Counted from the stretch's first letter, positions 1 to 8,834 are shown. The stretch is DNA of 14,130 nucleotides from Gammaproteobacteria bacterium (GCA_022822245.1 JAJECB010000311.1:1-14130); one strand, 5' to 3'. The notes: a model not told the origin generated them from the letters alone. Numbers and translations are program-made.

Positions 1-2847
1 GATTCTGCATCCGCTGTAGCCCTCAGATCGGCAGCGAGAAAGCGCCGCCGACTCTACGGCGCTACGTGAGGAGCCTTTGAAGCGAAACAGTTTACATCCG
101 GACCCTCTGGTGCCATAGACCAAGGCCGCACAACCCTGAAACGATGTTGACGTGGACCTGCAATTGGCTGCGCTACCCCGGTCGCTTTGGCAAGCGCGAC
201 GAGCCGCATCCAGAGCCGCCTGCGCGGAGCCATGGTTTACGGCAATTCCCGCCGCCAAACCCGGACAGGACCTGCTCACGTTGAAATCATGAGCGATTGC
301 GCCGAAACGGGCACCGCCACCACCAAGGACAGTAAAGCGTACCGCGCTGGAGCAATTGTTCCGGGTGTTGGACTCTCCGGACGCGGCATCGACGCAGGCA
401 CCGGCGTAGTACGTGCCCGGGGGCGTATCGAGTGAAACCCTGATGCTCAACGACTCACCGCTGGAACCCGATGGAGCAATTCCTCCAACCGAACTCGTTC
501 CTGCTTCTTCGTCGTTCGTGGAAACTGTCGCGTCCGCGGAGGCCAACCACCGTAGCGTCGTTGCCGCGGACCGAGCGGTGCCTTGGTTCCGAACTGTCGC
601 GCGTACCGTGACTGCTTGTCCCACGGTCAGGCTGGTATCGCTCATCGAGAAATTCGTCACCACCAGATCCGGCGCGTTCGCGGTCTGCTCGGGAGGAGGA
701 GTCCATACGGTGACACCGTCGCGTCCGCGCGAGAGATTGGCCAGATGCCCTGTGGGTAGTTGCAGTAAGCTCATCACTTGAACCGGCTGGTCGGCCGACA
801 CCGACAAACGCCACTTCCCGGTGCCGTCCCCCAGCCGACCGGAGAGTCCCGCGCCTCCCTGCTCGAGGTCCCGCGCGCTCAGCATGCGCGACGCACCCGC
901 CTCGAGCGTGAGATTCACTTCCCCCAGCGGCGCTTCGTCACCCGCGTCGTCCACTCCCGTGATGACGATGCCGGCACTACCGCTTCCAGGATTGATCAGG
1001 CGCAGAAGACTCTTCTGATTCGGATTGCTCCCGGGATTGACGAAGGGCACGTGGTAGCGATTCGACCCCTCTTCGGTCGCCGCCGCCACCTCGTGCATGC
1101 TGGTCACGAAACCGTCCGGAGTGCGGATGTAGGCCAGTGCCTCGATGGCCAGCCAGGAAGAGAGCTCCAGGCGCCAGTTGCCGGTGCCGTCGCCCACGCC
1201 TGCCGACAACCCCTTGTCCGCGTTGCCGTTCTCCAGGTCCGCGGAGCTGAAGTGCACTGCCTCCCGTGCCTCCAGCCTCAGCGACACCGGGCCAAAGCGC
1301 TCGCCGCTGTCGTCGATGGCGCGAATCGTGACCGTGCCGGCACGCTCGGAGTGGTTGATGATGCGGACGAATCCGGGCCGACTCCGGTTCGACGCCGCGG
1401 TGACGAAGGGGAGGGAGTAGGGGTCGGGGCTCAGCCAACGCCGTATCCGCGGGAAAAAGTCCCGGAACGGCCCGTAATCATCAATGGTGGCGGTACATGT
1501 TCCCCCGCCCGCAAAGAGGACCCCAATCAGGCGCTCCCCGTCGAACAGGCCCGACCCGCTGCTTCCGCCCTCGGTGGTCCCCTCGCTCCACTCGACGACT
1601 ATCGCCTCTCTGACGGTCTGGCACCCGGGATCGTCGCAGACGGTGGAGTCTTCGTGACGGGTCGCCCTGCCTGCAGAGTACTTCTTGGCCTCGCCGGCCG
1701 GATGATGAACACCGTACACTTGAGTGGGAAAGCTCGGGGAATCGGCGGACCAGCCGGAGTAGGTCAGCCCTCCCGGCAGGCTGCGTCGGAACCGAAGCAG
1801 CGTCGAGTCCTGGGCGGCGCTGGTTGCGAGCAAGACCGTGCCGCCGTGCGTCGTCTCGTCTCTCGCGTCTATCCGCTGGCTCCCGCAGCTCGCGCGCTGG
1901 TAGAACCACCGGGCCTCGACGCTTCGTGCGGCCGGCCCTGTCGAGACGCAGTGGTGCGCGGTCAGGAAGTAGGGAATGTGGCCATCGTCGCGAGTGTCGT
2001 TCAGCAAGGTCCCCGAGCATCGGAAGGTGCCACCGTCGTCCTCGAACAGGATGAGTCCCACCGCATTGATACGGTCTCCTGCGATCCTGCTGCGGCACTG
2101 CACATCGATGTGATTGGGGCAACCGAGTTCCTTCAGCTCCTTGGGCGCGTCTCCGGACGGCGCCATCGGGCCATAGATGTGCGAGACCTTCTCGATGCGG
2201 AACGAAAAATCGAACAGGGCTTCCCGCGAGGGCAACGTGACCTCGATTCCCATCGTGCCGCCCTCGACAACGGGTGACCACACGATGTCGGGCTCCCCGC
2301 CTTCCTGGAAGTCCGCACGGGTCATCACCGGAAACACCTGAGGCGCTCGGCCCTGCCCGTCCTTGGCGGAGGAGCCACCACCGAAGAAACGAATCTGGCC
2401 TCCCGGGCCCAGCTCTGCCCGAATTCCCACCCGTAGTGCCAACGCCTCCGGAGAAGTCATCGAGACGGCGCTCACGATGGAGCCGTCCGTGAGTGGAGTC
2501 CATTCCATCAGCGCCGACAGGTCGCCCTGATACTCGTCGGGCATCGCACGATGAAATCCGATCTGAAGCGGCTGATTGCCTTGCGCCCGGAAGCTCGCCA
2601 CATCCGCCGGGGGCAAGACGATGCGCAGGCCAATCTCGGTGTTCGCCCAGTCGCGCTTCAGATAGCTGCTCGAGAGTTCGGCAGCGTCCGACGGCACGAC
2701 GGGGCTCACCGCACTGTCGACCGATTGGGCGCCTGCAACGGGATGATGGCCGAGGAATACCGCCGTCAGGATGCAGACTGCGCAAGCGGCCCGGAACGCA
2801 AGTGCGCGCCGTACCTCGCGCGTGTTGCGTGATGTCAAGCTCTTCAT
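1..2847 (-). CDS. Secreted trypsin-like serine protease with CARDB-like and DUF4189-like C-terminal domains (C-terminus cut by window edge)
   Basis: The minus-strand frame from ATG 2847 stays open to base 1, giving 949 residues with no stop. AGGAG (2855-2859) lies 7 nt upstream of the ATG. Residues 1-40 are a signal peptide (basic start, hydrophobic stretch, cleavage near VAGA|QS), so the product is exported. Residues ~41-240 look like a propeptide. The S1-type domain (~243-470) has His299 in TAHHC, Asp347 in AQDST and Ser430 in GGSSGSGLF, resembling lysyl endopeptidases, so it should be active. Two related beta-rich repeats follow (~477-589 and ~597-709, both with a GDGTGxWRL motif). Next come a CARDB-like domain (~726-840) and a cysteine-rich domain (~846 onward) with the paired-Cys spacing of DUF4189. 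The C-terminal domains probably mediate adhesion or substrate contact. Substrate specificity is not evident. It points away from the integrase relic and looks chromosomal. Confidence 0.9.
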   Translation of the reverse strand, partial: MKSLTSRNTREVRRALAFRAACAVCILTAVFLGHHPVAGAQSVDSAVSPVVPSDAAELSSSYLKRDWANTEIGLRIVLPPADVASFRAQGNQPLQIGFHRAMPDEYQGDLSALMEWTPLTDGSIVSAVSMTSPEALALRVGIRAELGPGGQIRFFGGGSSAKDGQGRAPQVFPVMTRADFQEGGEPDIVWSPVVEGGTMGIEVTLPSREALFDFSFRIEKVSHIYGPMAPSGDAPKELKELGCPNHIDVQCRSRIAGDRINAVGLILFEDDGGTFRCSGTLLNDTRDDGHIPYFLTAHHCVSTGPAARSVEARWFYQRASCGSQRIDARDETTHGGTVLLATSAAQDSTLLRFRRSLPGGLTYSGWSADSPSFPTQVYGVHHPAGEAKKYSAGRATRHEDSTVCDDPGCQTVREAIVVEWSEGTTEGGSSGSGLFDGERLIGVLFAGGGTCTATIDDYGPFRDFFPRIRRWLSPDPYSLPFVTAASNRSRPGFVRIINHSERAGTVTIRAIDDSGERFGPVSLRLEAREAVHFSSADLENGNADKGLSAGVGDGTGNWRLELSSWLAIEALAYIRTPDGFVTSMHEVAAATEEGSNRYHVPFVNPGSNPNQKSLLRLINPGSGSAGIVITGVDDAGDEAPLGEVNLTLEAGASRMLSARDLEQGGAGLSGRLGDGTGKWRLSVSADQPVQVMSLLQLPTGHLANLSRGRDGVTVWTPPPEQTANAPDLVVTNFSMSDTSLTVGQAVTVRATVRNQGTARSAATTLRWLASADATVSTNDEEAGTSSVGGIAPSGSSGESLSIRVSLDTPPGTYYAGACVDAASGESNTRNNCSSAVRFTVLGGGGARFGAIAHDFNVSRSCPGLAAGIAVNHGSAQAALDAARRACQSDRGSAANCRSTSTSFQGCAALVYGTRGSGCKLFRFKGSSRSAVESAALSRCRSEGYSGCRI

Positions 2848-2890
2848 TGCCCTTCTCCTACGAAGCCGCGAACCACTGACGGCCGCATCC

Positions 2891-2912
2891 ACCGTGCATG
2901 AAACCGCACGGT
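2891..2912. repeat. Perfect 7-bp inverted repeat upstream of the protease start
   Basis: ACCGTGC (2891-2897) pairs perfectly with GCACGGT (2906-2912) across an 8-nt loop. It lies 44 bp upstream of the protease ATG, so it could be a hairpin in the protease 5' leader or an operator. No T-tract follows it in either direction, so a Rho-independent terminator is unlikely. Confidence 0.45.
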
Positions 2913-2992
2913 ACCCGATATCAAGGTTCCAGGCATGGCATTCCCTGCTGACCAAGCTCCGCCCGGAAGCACCAAGCGAAGGAAGGTAGGCA

Positions 2993-3012
2993 GTCCAGTA
3001 TCCACGCTGGAC
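2993..3012. repeat. Perfect 6-bp inverted repeat near the integrase truncation point
   Basis: GTCCAG (2993-2998) and CTGGAC (3007-3012) are perfect complements around an 8-nt loop. The repeat lies about 50 bp from where integrase homology ends. On the plus strand it is followed by AAAGGG and not by a T-tract. Its function is unknown; it could be part of an old recombination site or just a small hairpin. Confidence 0.3.
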
Positions 3013-3058
3013 AAAGGGATCCAGGCGTAGTCAAAGCAGCAGGCTGAATGCAGCTTGT

Positions 3059-3453
3059 TGCGGGCAGCATGTCCCTGCGGACGACCCGGCGGTTGGTCTC
3101 CACCGTGCGCGGCTTCCAGTGGCGGGTGTGGCGTTCGAGGAACTCCTCCGCGAACGCGGTCATGGGGCGCCCCGGCTGGGGCCTCTGTCGGTTCTGGCCG
3201 GTGCGATGTGGCTGGCGATGAGCCTGCGGGCCTCGCGCCTCGCCTCGGGGGCGGTGGGGACATCGGCGCTGCCGATGGTGGCGAACCTCCTGCGCCCATG
3301 CATCAGGCGGGCGAAGAAGAGCGTGCGGACACCAGAGGGCTGGATCGTCAGGCCGAGGCCGATCACGATGTCGTCGCGGATTTCGCATTTTCGGGCGCGG
3401 AGTCTGACGGCGCGGACGCACCGGGCGAAGGTGGAGTTCGCTCGGTCGGCCAT
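3059..3453 (-). pseudogene. Remnant of a phage-type tyrosine recombinase (integrase), frameshifted and truncated
   Basis: From ATG 3453, with GGGAG a few bases upstream, the minus strand encodes a typical arm-binding integrase N-terminus. It includes CEIRDD, GLGLTIQPSG, RRRFATIGSAD and PEARREARRLIA. This frame stops at 3160. The continuation (GRPMTAFAEEFLERH, HWKPRTVETNRRVVRR) is the core-binding SAM-like domain and lies in another minus frame, joined by a one-base shift within G/C runs near 3172-3184. Homology ends at MLPA (~3059). The catalytic domain with its R-H-R-Y residues is absent, so it cannot recombine DNA. A sequencing indel could explain the frameshift but not the missing C-terminal half. 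It is transcribed away from the methyltransferase-helicase gene, consistent with a decayed element end. Confidence 0.78.
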
Positions 3454-3814
3454 GGTCGCGGCTCCCGGTTCGGGCCGCGCGGCTGGGTGGTAGTCAAGGA
3501 AGCAGCCGCGGCGGCGGTTCGTCGGTGATGCCCCGAGGTGGCACGGGACCGGTAGCACCGTAACGCCCTGCCATTGCAGGGTTTGCTCTCTGCTCAAGCG
3601 ACGGCGGGCAGGGGCAGGACGGGCAACGTCGGTGCGTCACCCGGTAGGCTGACCTGACTCTCCCTTCGTAGCGAAGCCCGTTCCGCCATCTCGCCCCTCC
3701 CTTCACCGCGGCGCCCGCCGACCGGACGAACCCCCGCGCCAAGGAAGGCAAGGCACTCCAGGCGATTGACCGGCATCTCGCCGGCTTTCCCCTCGTTTCC
3801 CTGGAGTGCTGCCC
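3454..3814. other. Divergent intergenic region and leader of the methyltransferase-helicase gene
   Basis: About 360 bp without a supported gene. The integrase frame can be read upstream to 3597, but that stretch does not look like integrase and has no good ribosome site. The region carries several small perfect hairpins: CCCTGC/GCAGGG at 3566-3581, CTTCG/CGAAG at 3664-3676, and a nested structure at 3753-3809. It should hold the promoter of the rightward operon, but I cannot identify convincing -35 and -10 boxes. Confidence 0.5.
3753..3809 (+). promoter_or_regulatory. Nested hairpin that would sequester the Shine-Dalgarno of the methyltransferase-helicase gene
   Basis: GCACTCCAGG (3753-3762) is a perfect 10-bp complement of CCTGGAGTGC (3800-3809), extended by a G-U pair (3752/3810). 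Inside it is a second hairpin, CCGGC (3770-3774) with GCCGG (3780-3784). The 3' arm contains GGAG (3803-3806), which is the ribosome site for the ATG at 3815, 8 nt away. If the RNA folds this way, initiation would be blocked until the stem opens. It could instead be a protein-binding operator. The pairing is seen in the sequence; the regulatory role is inferred. Confidence 0.5.
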
Positions 3815-6800
3815 ATGTCCGCTGTTTTTCGTTCCGCCAACGAGCGCGCCGCTGCGCTTCTTCACGCCGCTCACACCCTCCTCGACCACCTTCGCCGCGG
3901 CCTGCCCCTGTCCACCGATCGACTCCGCCATGCGCTCACCGCAGCCTTCGGTGCCGACGACGCCCGTGGCGCGTGGACCTGGCACGACGCCTACGAAGCC
4001 TCCGAGGCGGCCGTCATCCTCTTCCTTCGCCGTTTCGCGCCCGCCATGCGCCGAAGGGCCGAAAGCCCTCGGGCCATGATGCGCATGCTCGAGCGCCTCT
4101 GCGCGCTCGAGCCCTCCCACACCCGCCGCTCCGAAGAGCAGCTCGCCCGCCAGCAGTTCTCCACCCCCCTGCCCATGGCCTACGCCGCGCTGCGCGCCGC
4201 ACGGCTTCGCGCCGGCGATCTGGTGCTGGAACCCAGCGCCGGCACCGGCATGCTCGCCGTCTTCCCCCAGGCCGCCGGCATGCGCCTCCATCTCAACGAG
4301 CTCGCCGACACTCGCTTCGAGCTCCTGCGCCGCCTCTTCCCCGACACGCCCGTTACCCAGCACAACGCCGAGCACATCCGCGACCTCCTGCCTGAGCTGA
4401 GGCCGAGCGTCGTCCTCCTCAATCCGCCCTTTTCCCGAGCTGCCCATGTTGCGGGACGCCAACGCCACACCGATCTCCGACACCTCGTTTCGGCCTACCA
4501 GATGCTCCCCGTCGGCGGGCGAATGGTCGCTATCACCGGCCACTCCACTTCGCCCCTGAGCTCAGTGTGGCAGCGCGTTTTCTCCCGCCTTGGCCGCCCT
4601 CCGTGCGTTGCCTTCACCTGTACCGTGCACGGTCGCCTCTATCAGCGCCGTGGCACGAGCTTCACCACGCGCATCACTGTGCTGGACCGCGCGCACGACA
4701 GCAGGAGGGCCGGAGAACCGTGTGCGGAGCTGCGCGCGGAGAACGCCTCCGAGCTCATTGAGGCCATCGAGAGCGTGAGTCTCACTCGGCACACGATGGT
4801 TTCTGCCGGACGCACTGTACTTTCCGCCCACGTTAGGACGAAGCCCGAGGCCAGTGCATCCGGAAGCCAGAGAGACTCCGCCGGCACCGCCCGATTCGGC
4901 CACGTCGCCCCCGTCTCCTATGCGGCTGCTGCGCCGGGCGAGGCGCACGCGACCGATTCCGCGTTCGATCCGTGGACCCCGGACTGCATCCGCATCGCGC
5001 AGGCCAAGGAGCATCCCACCGCCCTCGTCCAGAGCGCGGCCATGGCCTCCATCCGAGCGCCACAGCCCCGATGGCAGCCCCTTCTCCCCTGCGCCGTAGT
5101 CACCGAGGGCATTCTCTCCGAGCCTCAGCTCGAATCCGTGGTGCTCGCCGGAGAAGCGCACTCTCGTCATCTCGCCACGGAGTATGCGATCAGCGACGAC
5201 TGGGAGAAGGCCGAGCCCGTGCCTGCGGGTTCTTCAGCCTTCGCGGTGCGCTTCCGCCGGGGATTCGCCCTGGGCGACGGCACCGGCGCCGGCAAGGGCC
5301 GGCAGGTCGCCGCCGTCATCCTCGACAACTGGCTGCGGGGCAGACGCCGCGCCGCCTGGTTCTCCCTGTCCACCAAGCTGGTCGAAGACGCCCGCCGCGA
5401 CTGGGCGGCGCTCGGTGGCGAACCCCGCGAGATCATCGACCTGTCGAAGATCCGCCAGGGCCACCCCATACCGCACCAGGCCGGCGTGATTTTCTGCACC
5501 TACGCGACGCTGCGCTCGCCGGCGCGTGGAGAGACGCCGGCGCGGCTCACACAGATCATTCGCTGGCTCGCGGGATCCATCGAAGCCGAAGACCGCCATG
5601 CGTTCGACGGCTGCATCGTCTTCGACGAAGCCCACGCCTTCGCCCACGCGACCGCCACGAAGGGAGCGCGCGGTCTCATCGCTCCCTCCCAGCAGGGCCT
5701 TGCCGGCATGCGCCTTCAGCACGCCCTTCCGGACGCACGGGTCCTCTACGTGAGCGCGACCGGCGCAAGCTCCGTGGACGGTTTCGCGTATGCCTCGCGC
5801 CTCGGTCTTTGGGGCGGCGAGGACACCACTTTCGCCACCCGCGGCGACTTCATCTCCTCCATGACTGCCGGGGGCGTTGCAGCGATGGAAGTGATCGCAA
5901 GGGATTTGAAGTCCCTCGGCCGCTACCAGTCGCGCTCCCTGTCCTACCACGGCGTCGTGGTCGACATCCTCGAGCATCCCCTGACCGACGCCCAGACCGC
6001 CATCTACGACGCCTACGCCCGCGCCTTCGGCGTCATTCACCGCAACATCGACGCCGCACTCGAGGCGGCCGGCGTCACGCAGGACGGCGAGACCTTCAAC
6101 CCGCAGGCGAAGTCCGCCGCGCGATCGGCCTTCGAGAGCACGAAACAGCGCTTTTTCGGCCACCTCCTCACCTCCATGAAGTGTCCGACGCTCATCTCAG
6201 CCATACGCGAGGACCTGGCCGCCGGTCGCGCCGCCGTCGTGCAGCTCATCTCGACCGGCGAAGCCCTCCTCGAACGGCGCATTGCCGAGATTCCGCCCGC
6301 GGAGTGGGACGATCTCAGCGTCGATCTCACCCCCAGAGAGTACGTCCTCGGCTATCTCGAGCACGCCTTTCCCACCTTCCTCCACGAGCTCTACTCCGAC
6401 GAGGAGGGCCATGTGCGCAGCCGCCCGGTCGTCGACGCCGACGGGCGACCCGTTCACTGCCAGGAGGCCCTGGCCGCGCGCGACGCCCTCATCGCGCACC
6501 TCGCCTCGCTGCCGCCCGTACCGTCGGCCCTCGACCAGATCGTGCAATCGTTCGGCCACGAGCACGTCGCCGAAGTCACCGGGCGTTCCCGGCGCGTCCT
6601 TCGCATCGAGGAGCGCCTTGCGCTTCGCACCCGTCCGGCCTCCGCCAACCTCTCCGAGGCCAGTGCGTTCCAGTCCGACGAGAAACGCATCCTCGTCTTC
6701 AGCATGGCCGGCGGCACCGGGCGCAGCTACCACGCCGACCTCGACGCCATCAACCAGCGCCAGCGCGTGCACTACCTCCTCGAGCCCGGCTGGCGCGCCG

Positions 6801-8122
6801 ACACCGCCATCCAGGGACTCGGACGGACTCACCGCACGCACCAAGCCTGCCCGCCCATCTTTCGTCCCGTCACCACGAACGTGAAAGGCGAGCGCCGGTT
6901 CATCGCGACCATCGCCAAGCGGCTCGACGCCCTTGGAGCGCTGACGCGTGGCCAGCGCAACGCGCAGTCCCAGGGCATGTTCCGCGAGGAAGACAACCTC
7001 GAGAGCCCCTACGCCCACAGCGCGCTGCGCCAGCTCTACCGCGCGCTCTACCACGACCAGGTGCCCGCCTGGTCGCTCGCACTCCTGGAGGAGCTCACCG
7101 GCCTGCGCCTCACCCATGAGGGACAGCTCAAGGAAGACCTGCCTCCGATGAGCCAGTTTCTCAATCGCCTGCTGGCCCTGCCGATCGCGCAGCAGAACTC
7201 GCTCTTCACCGAGCTCGAGACACGTATCGAAGCGAATATCGAGTCCGCGAGGGACGCGGGCACCTACAACGTGGGCCTGGAAACCCTCGTCGCCCACTCC
7301 TTCACGCTGCTCGAGCGCGAAACCGTCCACACCGACGCAGAGACGGGCGCCACCACGGAGCTCGTCCACATGCGGCGTCGCGATCCGCTCACGCCGCTGC
7401 CGGCGGACTCCGCGCTCGCGCTCTTGAGCCGATCGCCCGACTCCGAACTCGCGTGCGTCGCCATCAACGCGCGCTCCGGTCACGCGGCCGTCATCGTCGA
7501 AGCGCCGGGACGCGTGCTCGACGACGGAGGCATCGAAAGGCGCTGCCGCATCGTGCGCCCCACCCGCAAGGAGCCCATCAGCCTCTGCGCCCTGCGCGCC
7601 TCGCATTGGGAACCCTGCGAAGAGCACACGTGGCGCCAGGCCTGGAACGCCGAGATCGAGACCCTCCCCGCCTACGTGGAATCCGAACTCTGGATGGTCT
7701 GCGGACTGCTCCTTCCGATCTGGCACCTCATGCCGTCCGAGAACATGCAGATCCGCCGTCTCACGACCGTGTGCGGCGAACGACTCCTCGGCCGCGTCCT
7801 CGATTCTGCGCACATCATGGAGTTTCGCGCGCTGTTCGGCCTCACCCCCCACCAGCTCGTGGTCGAGGACGTCCACCAGGCGCTCATCGAGCACCACAAG
7901 CCCTTCAGGTTGGCCCACGGATGGCGCCTCACCGTTCGCCTCGTCATGGGCCGTCACCGCATCGAGCTCGAAGGCCCCACCGGCGACGCTATCGCCACCG
8001 TCAAGTCGCTCGGCTGCCACACCGAGATCGTCTCCCACCGCATGCGGGTATTCGTGCCCCGAGACGATCTGGAGGTGCTCGCCCGGGTTCTTCGCCACGC
8101 GCCCATCGCCCAGTCCGCCTGA
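3815..8122 (+). CDS. DNA N6-adenine methyltransferase fused to Strawberry-notch-type SF2 helicase (DarB-like)
   Basis: 1435 aa. I chose ATG 3815 because GGAG (3803-3806) sits 8 nt upstream; the in-frame GTG at 3806 overlaps that site. The N-terminal third is an amino-methyltransferase: SAM-binding motif I LEPSAGTGM (138-146) and catalytic motif IV NPPF (203-206). The second part is a Strawberry-notch-like ATPase: Walker A GDGTGAGKGR (487-496), DEAH (604-607), SAT (647-649), AGGTGRSYHAD (965-975) and the arginine-finger motif QGLGRTHRTHQ (1000-1010). All expected motifs are intact. The C-terminal ~400 residues have no domain I can name. Methyltransferase-helicase fusions such as phage P1 DarB protect incoming DNA from type I restriction, and similar proteins occur on plasmids, ICEs and prophages. 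DNA modification or anti-restriction is therefore the best inference; the methylation target is unknown. It heads a four-gene same-strand cluster. Confidence 0.9.
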   Translation: MSAVFRSANERAAALLHAAHTLLDHLRRGLPLSTDRLRHALTAAFGADDARGAWTWHDAYEASEAAVILFLRRFAPAMRRRAESPRAMMRMLERLCALEPSHTRRSEEQLARQQFSTPLPMAYAALRAARLRAGDLVLEPSAGTGMLAVFPQAAGMRLHLNELADTRFELLRRLFPDTPVTQHNAEHIRDLLPELRPSVVLLNPPFSRAAHVAGRQRHTDLRHLVSAYQMLPVGGRMVAITGHSTSPLSSVWQRVFSRLGRPPCVAFTCTVHGRLYQRRGTSFTTRITVLDRAHDSRRAGEPCAELRAENASELIEAIESVSLTRHTMVSAGRTVLSAHVRTKPEASASGSQRDSAGTARFGHVAPVSYAAAAPGEAHATDSAFDPWTPDCIRIAQAKEHPTALVQSAAMASIRAPQPRWQPLLPCAVVTEGILSEPQLESVVLAGEAHSRHLATEYAISDDWEKAEPVPAGSSAFAVRFRRGFALGDGTGAGKGRQVAAVILDNWLRGRRRAAWFSLSTKLVEDARRDWAALGGEPREIIDLSKIRQGHPIPHQAGVIFCTYATLRSPARGETPARLTQIIRWLAGSIEAEDRHAFDGCIVFDEAHAFAHATATKGARGLIAPSQQGLAGMRLQHALPDARVLYVSATGASSVDGFAYASRLGLWGGEDTTFATRGDFISSMTAGGVAAMEVIARDLKSLGRYQSRSLSYHGVVVDILEHPLTDAQTAIYDAYARAFGVIHRNIDAALEAAGVTQDGETFNPQAKSAARSAFESTKQRFFGHLLTSMKCPTLISAIREDLAAGRAAVVQLISTGEALLERRIAEIPPAEWDDLSVDLTPREYVLGYLEHAFPTFLHELYSDEEGHVRSRPVVDADGRPVHCQEALAARDALIAHLASLPPVPSALDQIVQSFGHEHVAEVTGRSRRVLRIEERLALRTRPASANLSEASAFQSDEKRILVFSMAGGTGRSYHADLDAINQRQRVHYLLEPGWRADTAIQGLGRTHRTHQACPPIFRPVTTNVKGERRFIATIAKRLDALGALTRGQRNAQSQGMFREEDNLESPYAHSALRQLYRALYHDQVPAWSLALLEELTGLRLTHEGQLKEDLPPMSQFLNRLLALPIAQQNSLFTELETRIEANIESARDAGTYNVGLETLVAHSFTLLERETVHTDAETGATTELVHMRRRDPLTPLPADSALALLSRSPDSELACVAINARSGHAAVIVEAPGRVLDDGGIERRCRIVRPTRKEPISLCALRASHWEPCEEHTWRQAWNAEIETLPAYVESELWMVCGLLLPIWHLMPSENMQIRRLTTVCGERLLGRVLDSAHIMEFRALFGLTPHQLVVEDVHQALIEHHKPFRLAHGWRLTVRLVMGRHRIELEGPTGDAIATVKSLGCHTEIVSHRMRVFVPRDDLEVLARVLRHAPIAQSA

Positions 8123-8183
8123 TCGCCCAGCCCCTCGACGGGCGAGCCCGGCCCCTTTCCTTGCCGCCCCAGGAGTCTCCCCC

Positions 8184-8834
8184 ATGCCCAACGCCGAGCT
8201 CCCTCTTCGAGCCCGCTCCGACGCCGAACTGCTGCGCATCCTCGGCGCTTCGGACGCCACCGCACAGCGCGCCATCGAGCGCCTCGGCACGCTTCGTTCC
8301 CTGCTCGCCGTACCGCGCCACTCCTTCGCCCAACGCACCGGCGGCGGCACCGACGAGCTGTATCTTCGCCTGCACGCCGCCCGAGAGCTCGCCCGGCGCG
8401 ACCTCTCCTGCACCCTTCGCCGCGGTCAGAGGATCCAAGGCCCCGCCGACTGCCACGAGTACGTGCTCGCGCTTTGCCGCGATCTGCCCTACGAGTCGGT
8501 GACGGCTCTTTGGCTCAACGGGCGCAACCATGTACTTGCCTCCGAAGAGCTCTTCCACGGCACCCGCAATGCCGCCCCCGTCTACCCCCGCGAAGTCCTG
8601 CGCAGGGCCATGGAGCTCAACGCCTGTCGCCTCATCCTCGTGCACAACCACGTCGACGGAGACCCGTCGCCCACAAGCGACGACCTGCGAATCACCGAAC
8701 AGCTCGTGCGCATTCTCGCGCTGGCCGAAGTCCAGATCCTCGACCACCTCATCGTGGGCGACGGTCTCGTGCTCTCGCTGCGTGAGGCGCGGCCTCATGC
8801 GTTTCGCCCCGAGCTGCCCTGCGCTTGTCTTTAG
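8184..8834 (+). CDS. RadC-family JAMM/MPN+ domain protein
   Basis: 216 aa, about the usual RadC length. AGGAG (8171-8175) lies 8 nt before the ATG, and the gene starts 61 bp after the helicase stop. The N-terminal ~60 residues correspond to the helix-hairpin-helix region of RadC but are degenerate. The JAMM metal site is complete: Glu121 (in ASEELFHGT), His154 and His156 in HNH, and Asp167, 11 residues later; the core reads HNHVDGDPSPTSDD where the usual form is HNHPSGDP. PVYPREV is also typical. RadC proteins are named for DNA repair, but their biochemical role is unsettled and they are common on mobile elements next to anti-restriction genes. Here a role in replication or protection of element DNA is inferred. 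Family assignment is firm. Confidence 0.93.
   Translation: MPNAELPLRARSDAELLRILGASDATAQRAIERLGTLRSLLAVPRHSFAQRTGGGTDELYLRLHAARELARRDLSCTLRRGQRIQGPADCHEYVLALCRDLPYESVTALWLNGRNHVLASEELFHGTRNAAPVYPREVLRRAMELNACRLILVHNHVDGDPSPTSDDLRITEQLVRILALAEVQILDHLIVGDGLVLSLREARPHAFRPELPCACL

Larger units (their letters stand above)
2848..3058. other. Intergenic region between protease and integrase relic
   Basis: About 210 bp with no convincing reading frame on either strand. It must hold the protease promoter, read leftward, but I see no pair of boxes close to the sigma-70 consensus. It contains two short perfect inverted repeats, listed separately. The homology of the neighbouring integrase remnant stops at its right edge, so the recombination junction may be here. 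Confidence 0.5.

Noticed and set aside
778..2277. 499-codon plus-strand open frame opposite the protease
   Set aside because: Low-complexity composition and no recognisable motifs; explained by the GC-rich antisense strand of the protease.
1481..2785. Long minus-strand open frame (434 codons) over the protease
   Set aside because: It is a shadow. The frame with ATG 2847 has a signal peptide and a full protease triad; this one is Arg/Gly-rich with no motif.
3566..3590. CCCTGC/GCAGGG hairpin followed by TTTGCTCT as a terminator
   Set aside because: The T-run is broken, and no plus-strand gene lies upstream for it to terminate; the minus-strand side has no T-run at all.
4972..7119. 715-codon plus-strand open frame inside the methyltransferase-helicase gene
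   Set aside because: Arg/His/Pro-rich product typical of a shifted frame in GC-rich DNA; the overlapping frame carries all helicase motifs.
6197..8413. 738-codon antisense open frame
   Set aside because: Gly/Glu/Val-rich composition typical of the antisense frame of a GC-rich gene; no ribosome site or motif, and it spans two well-supported genes.
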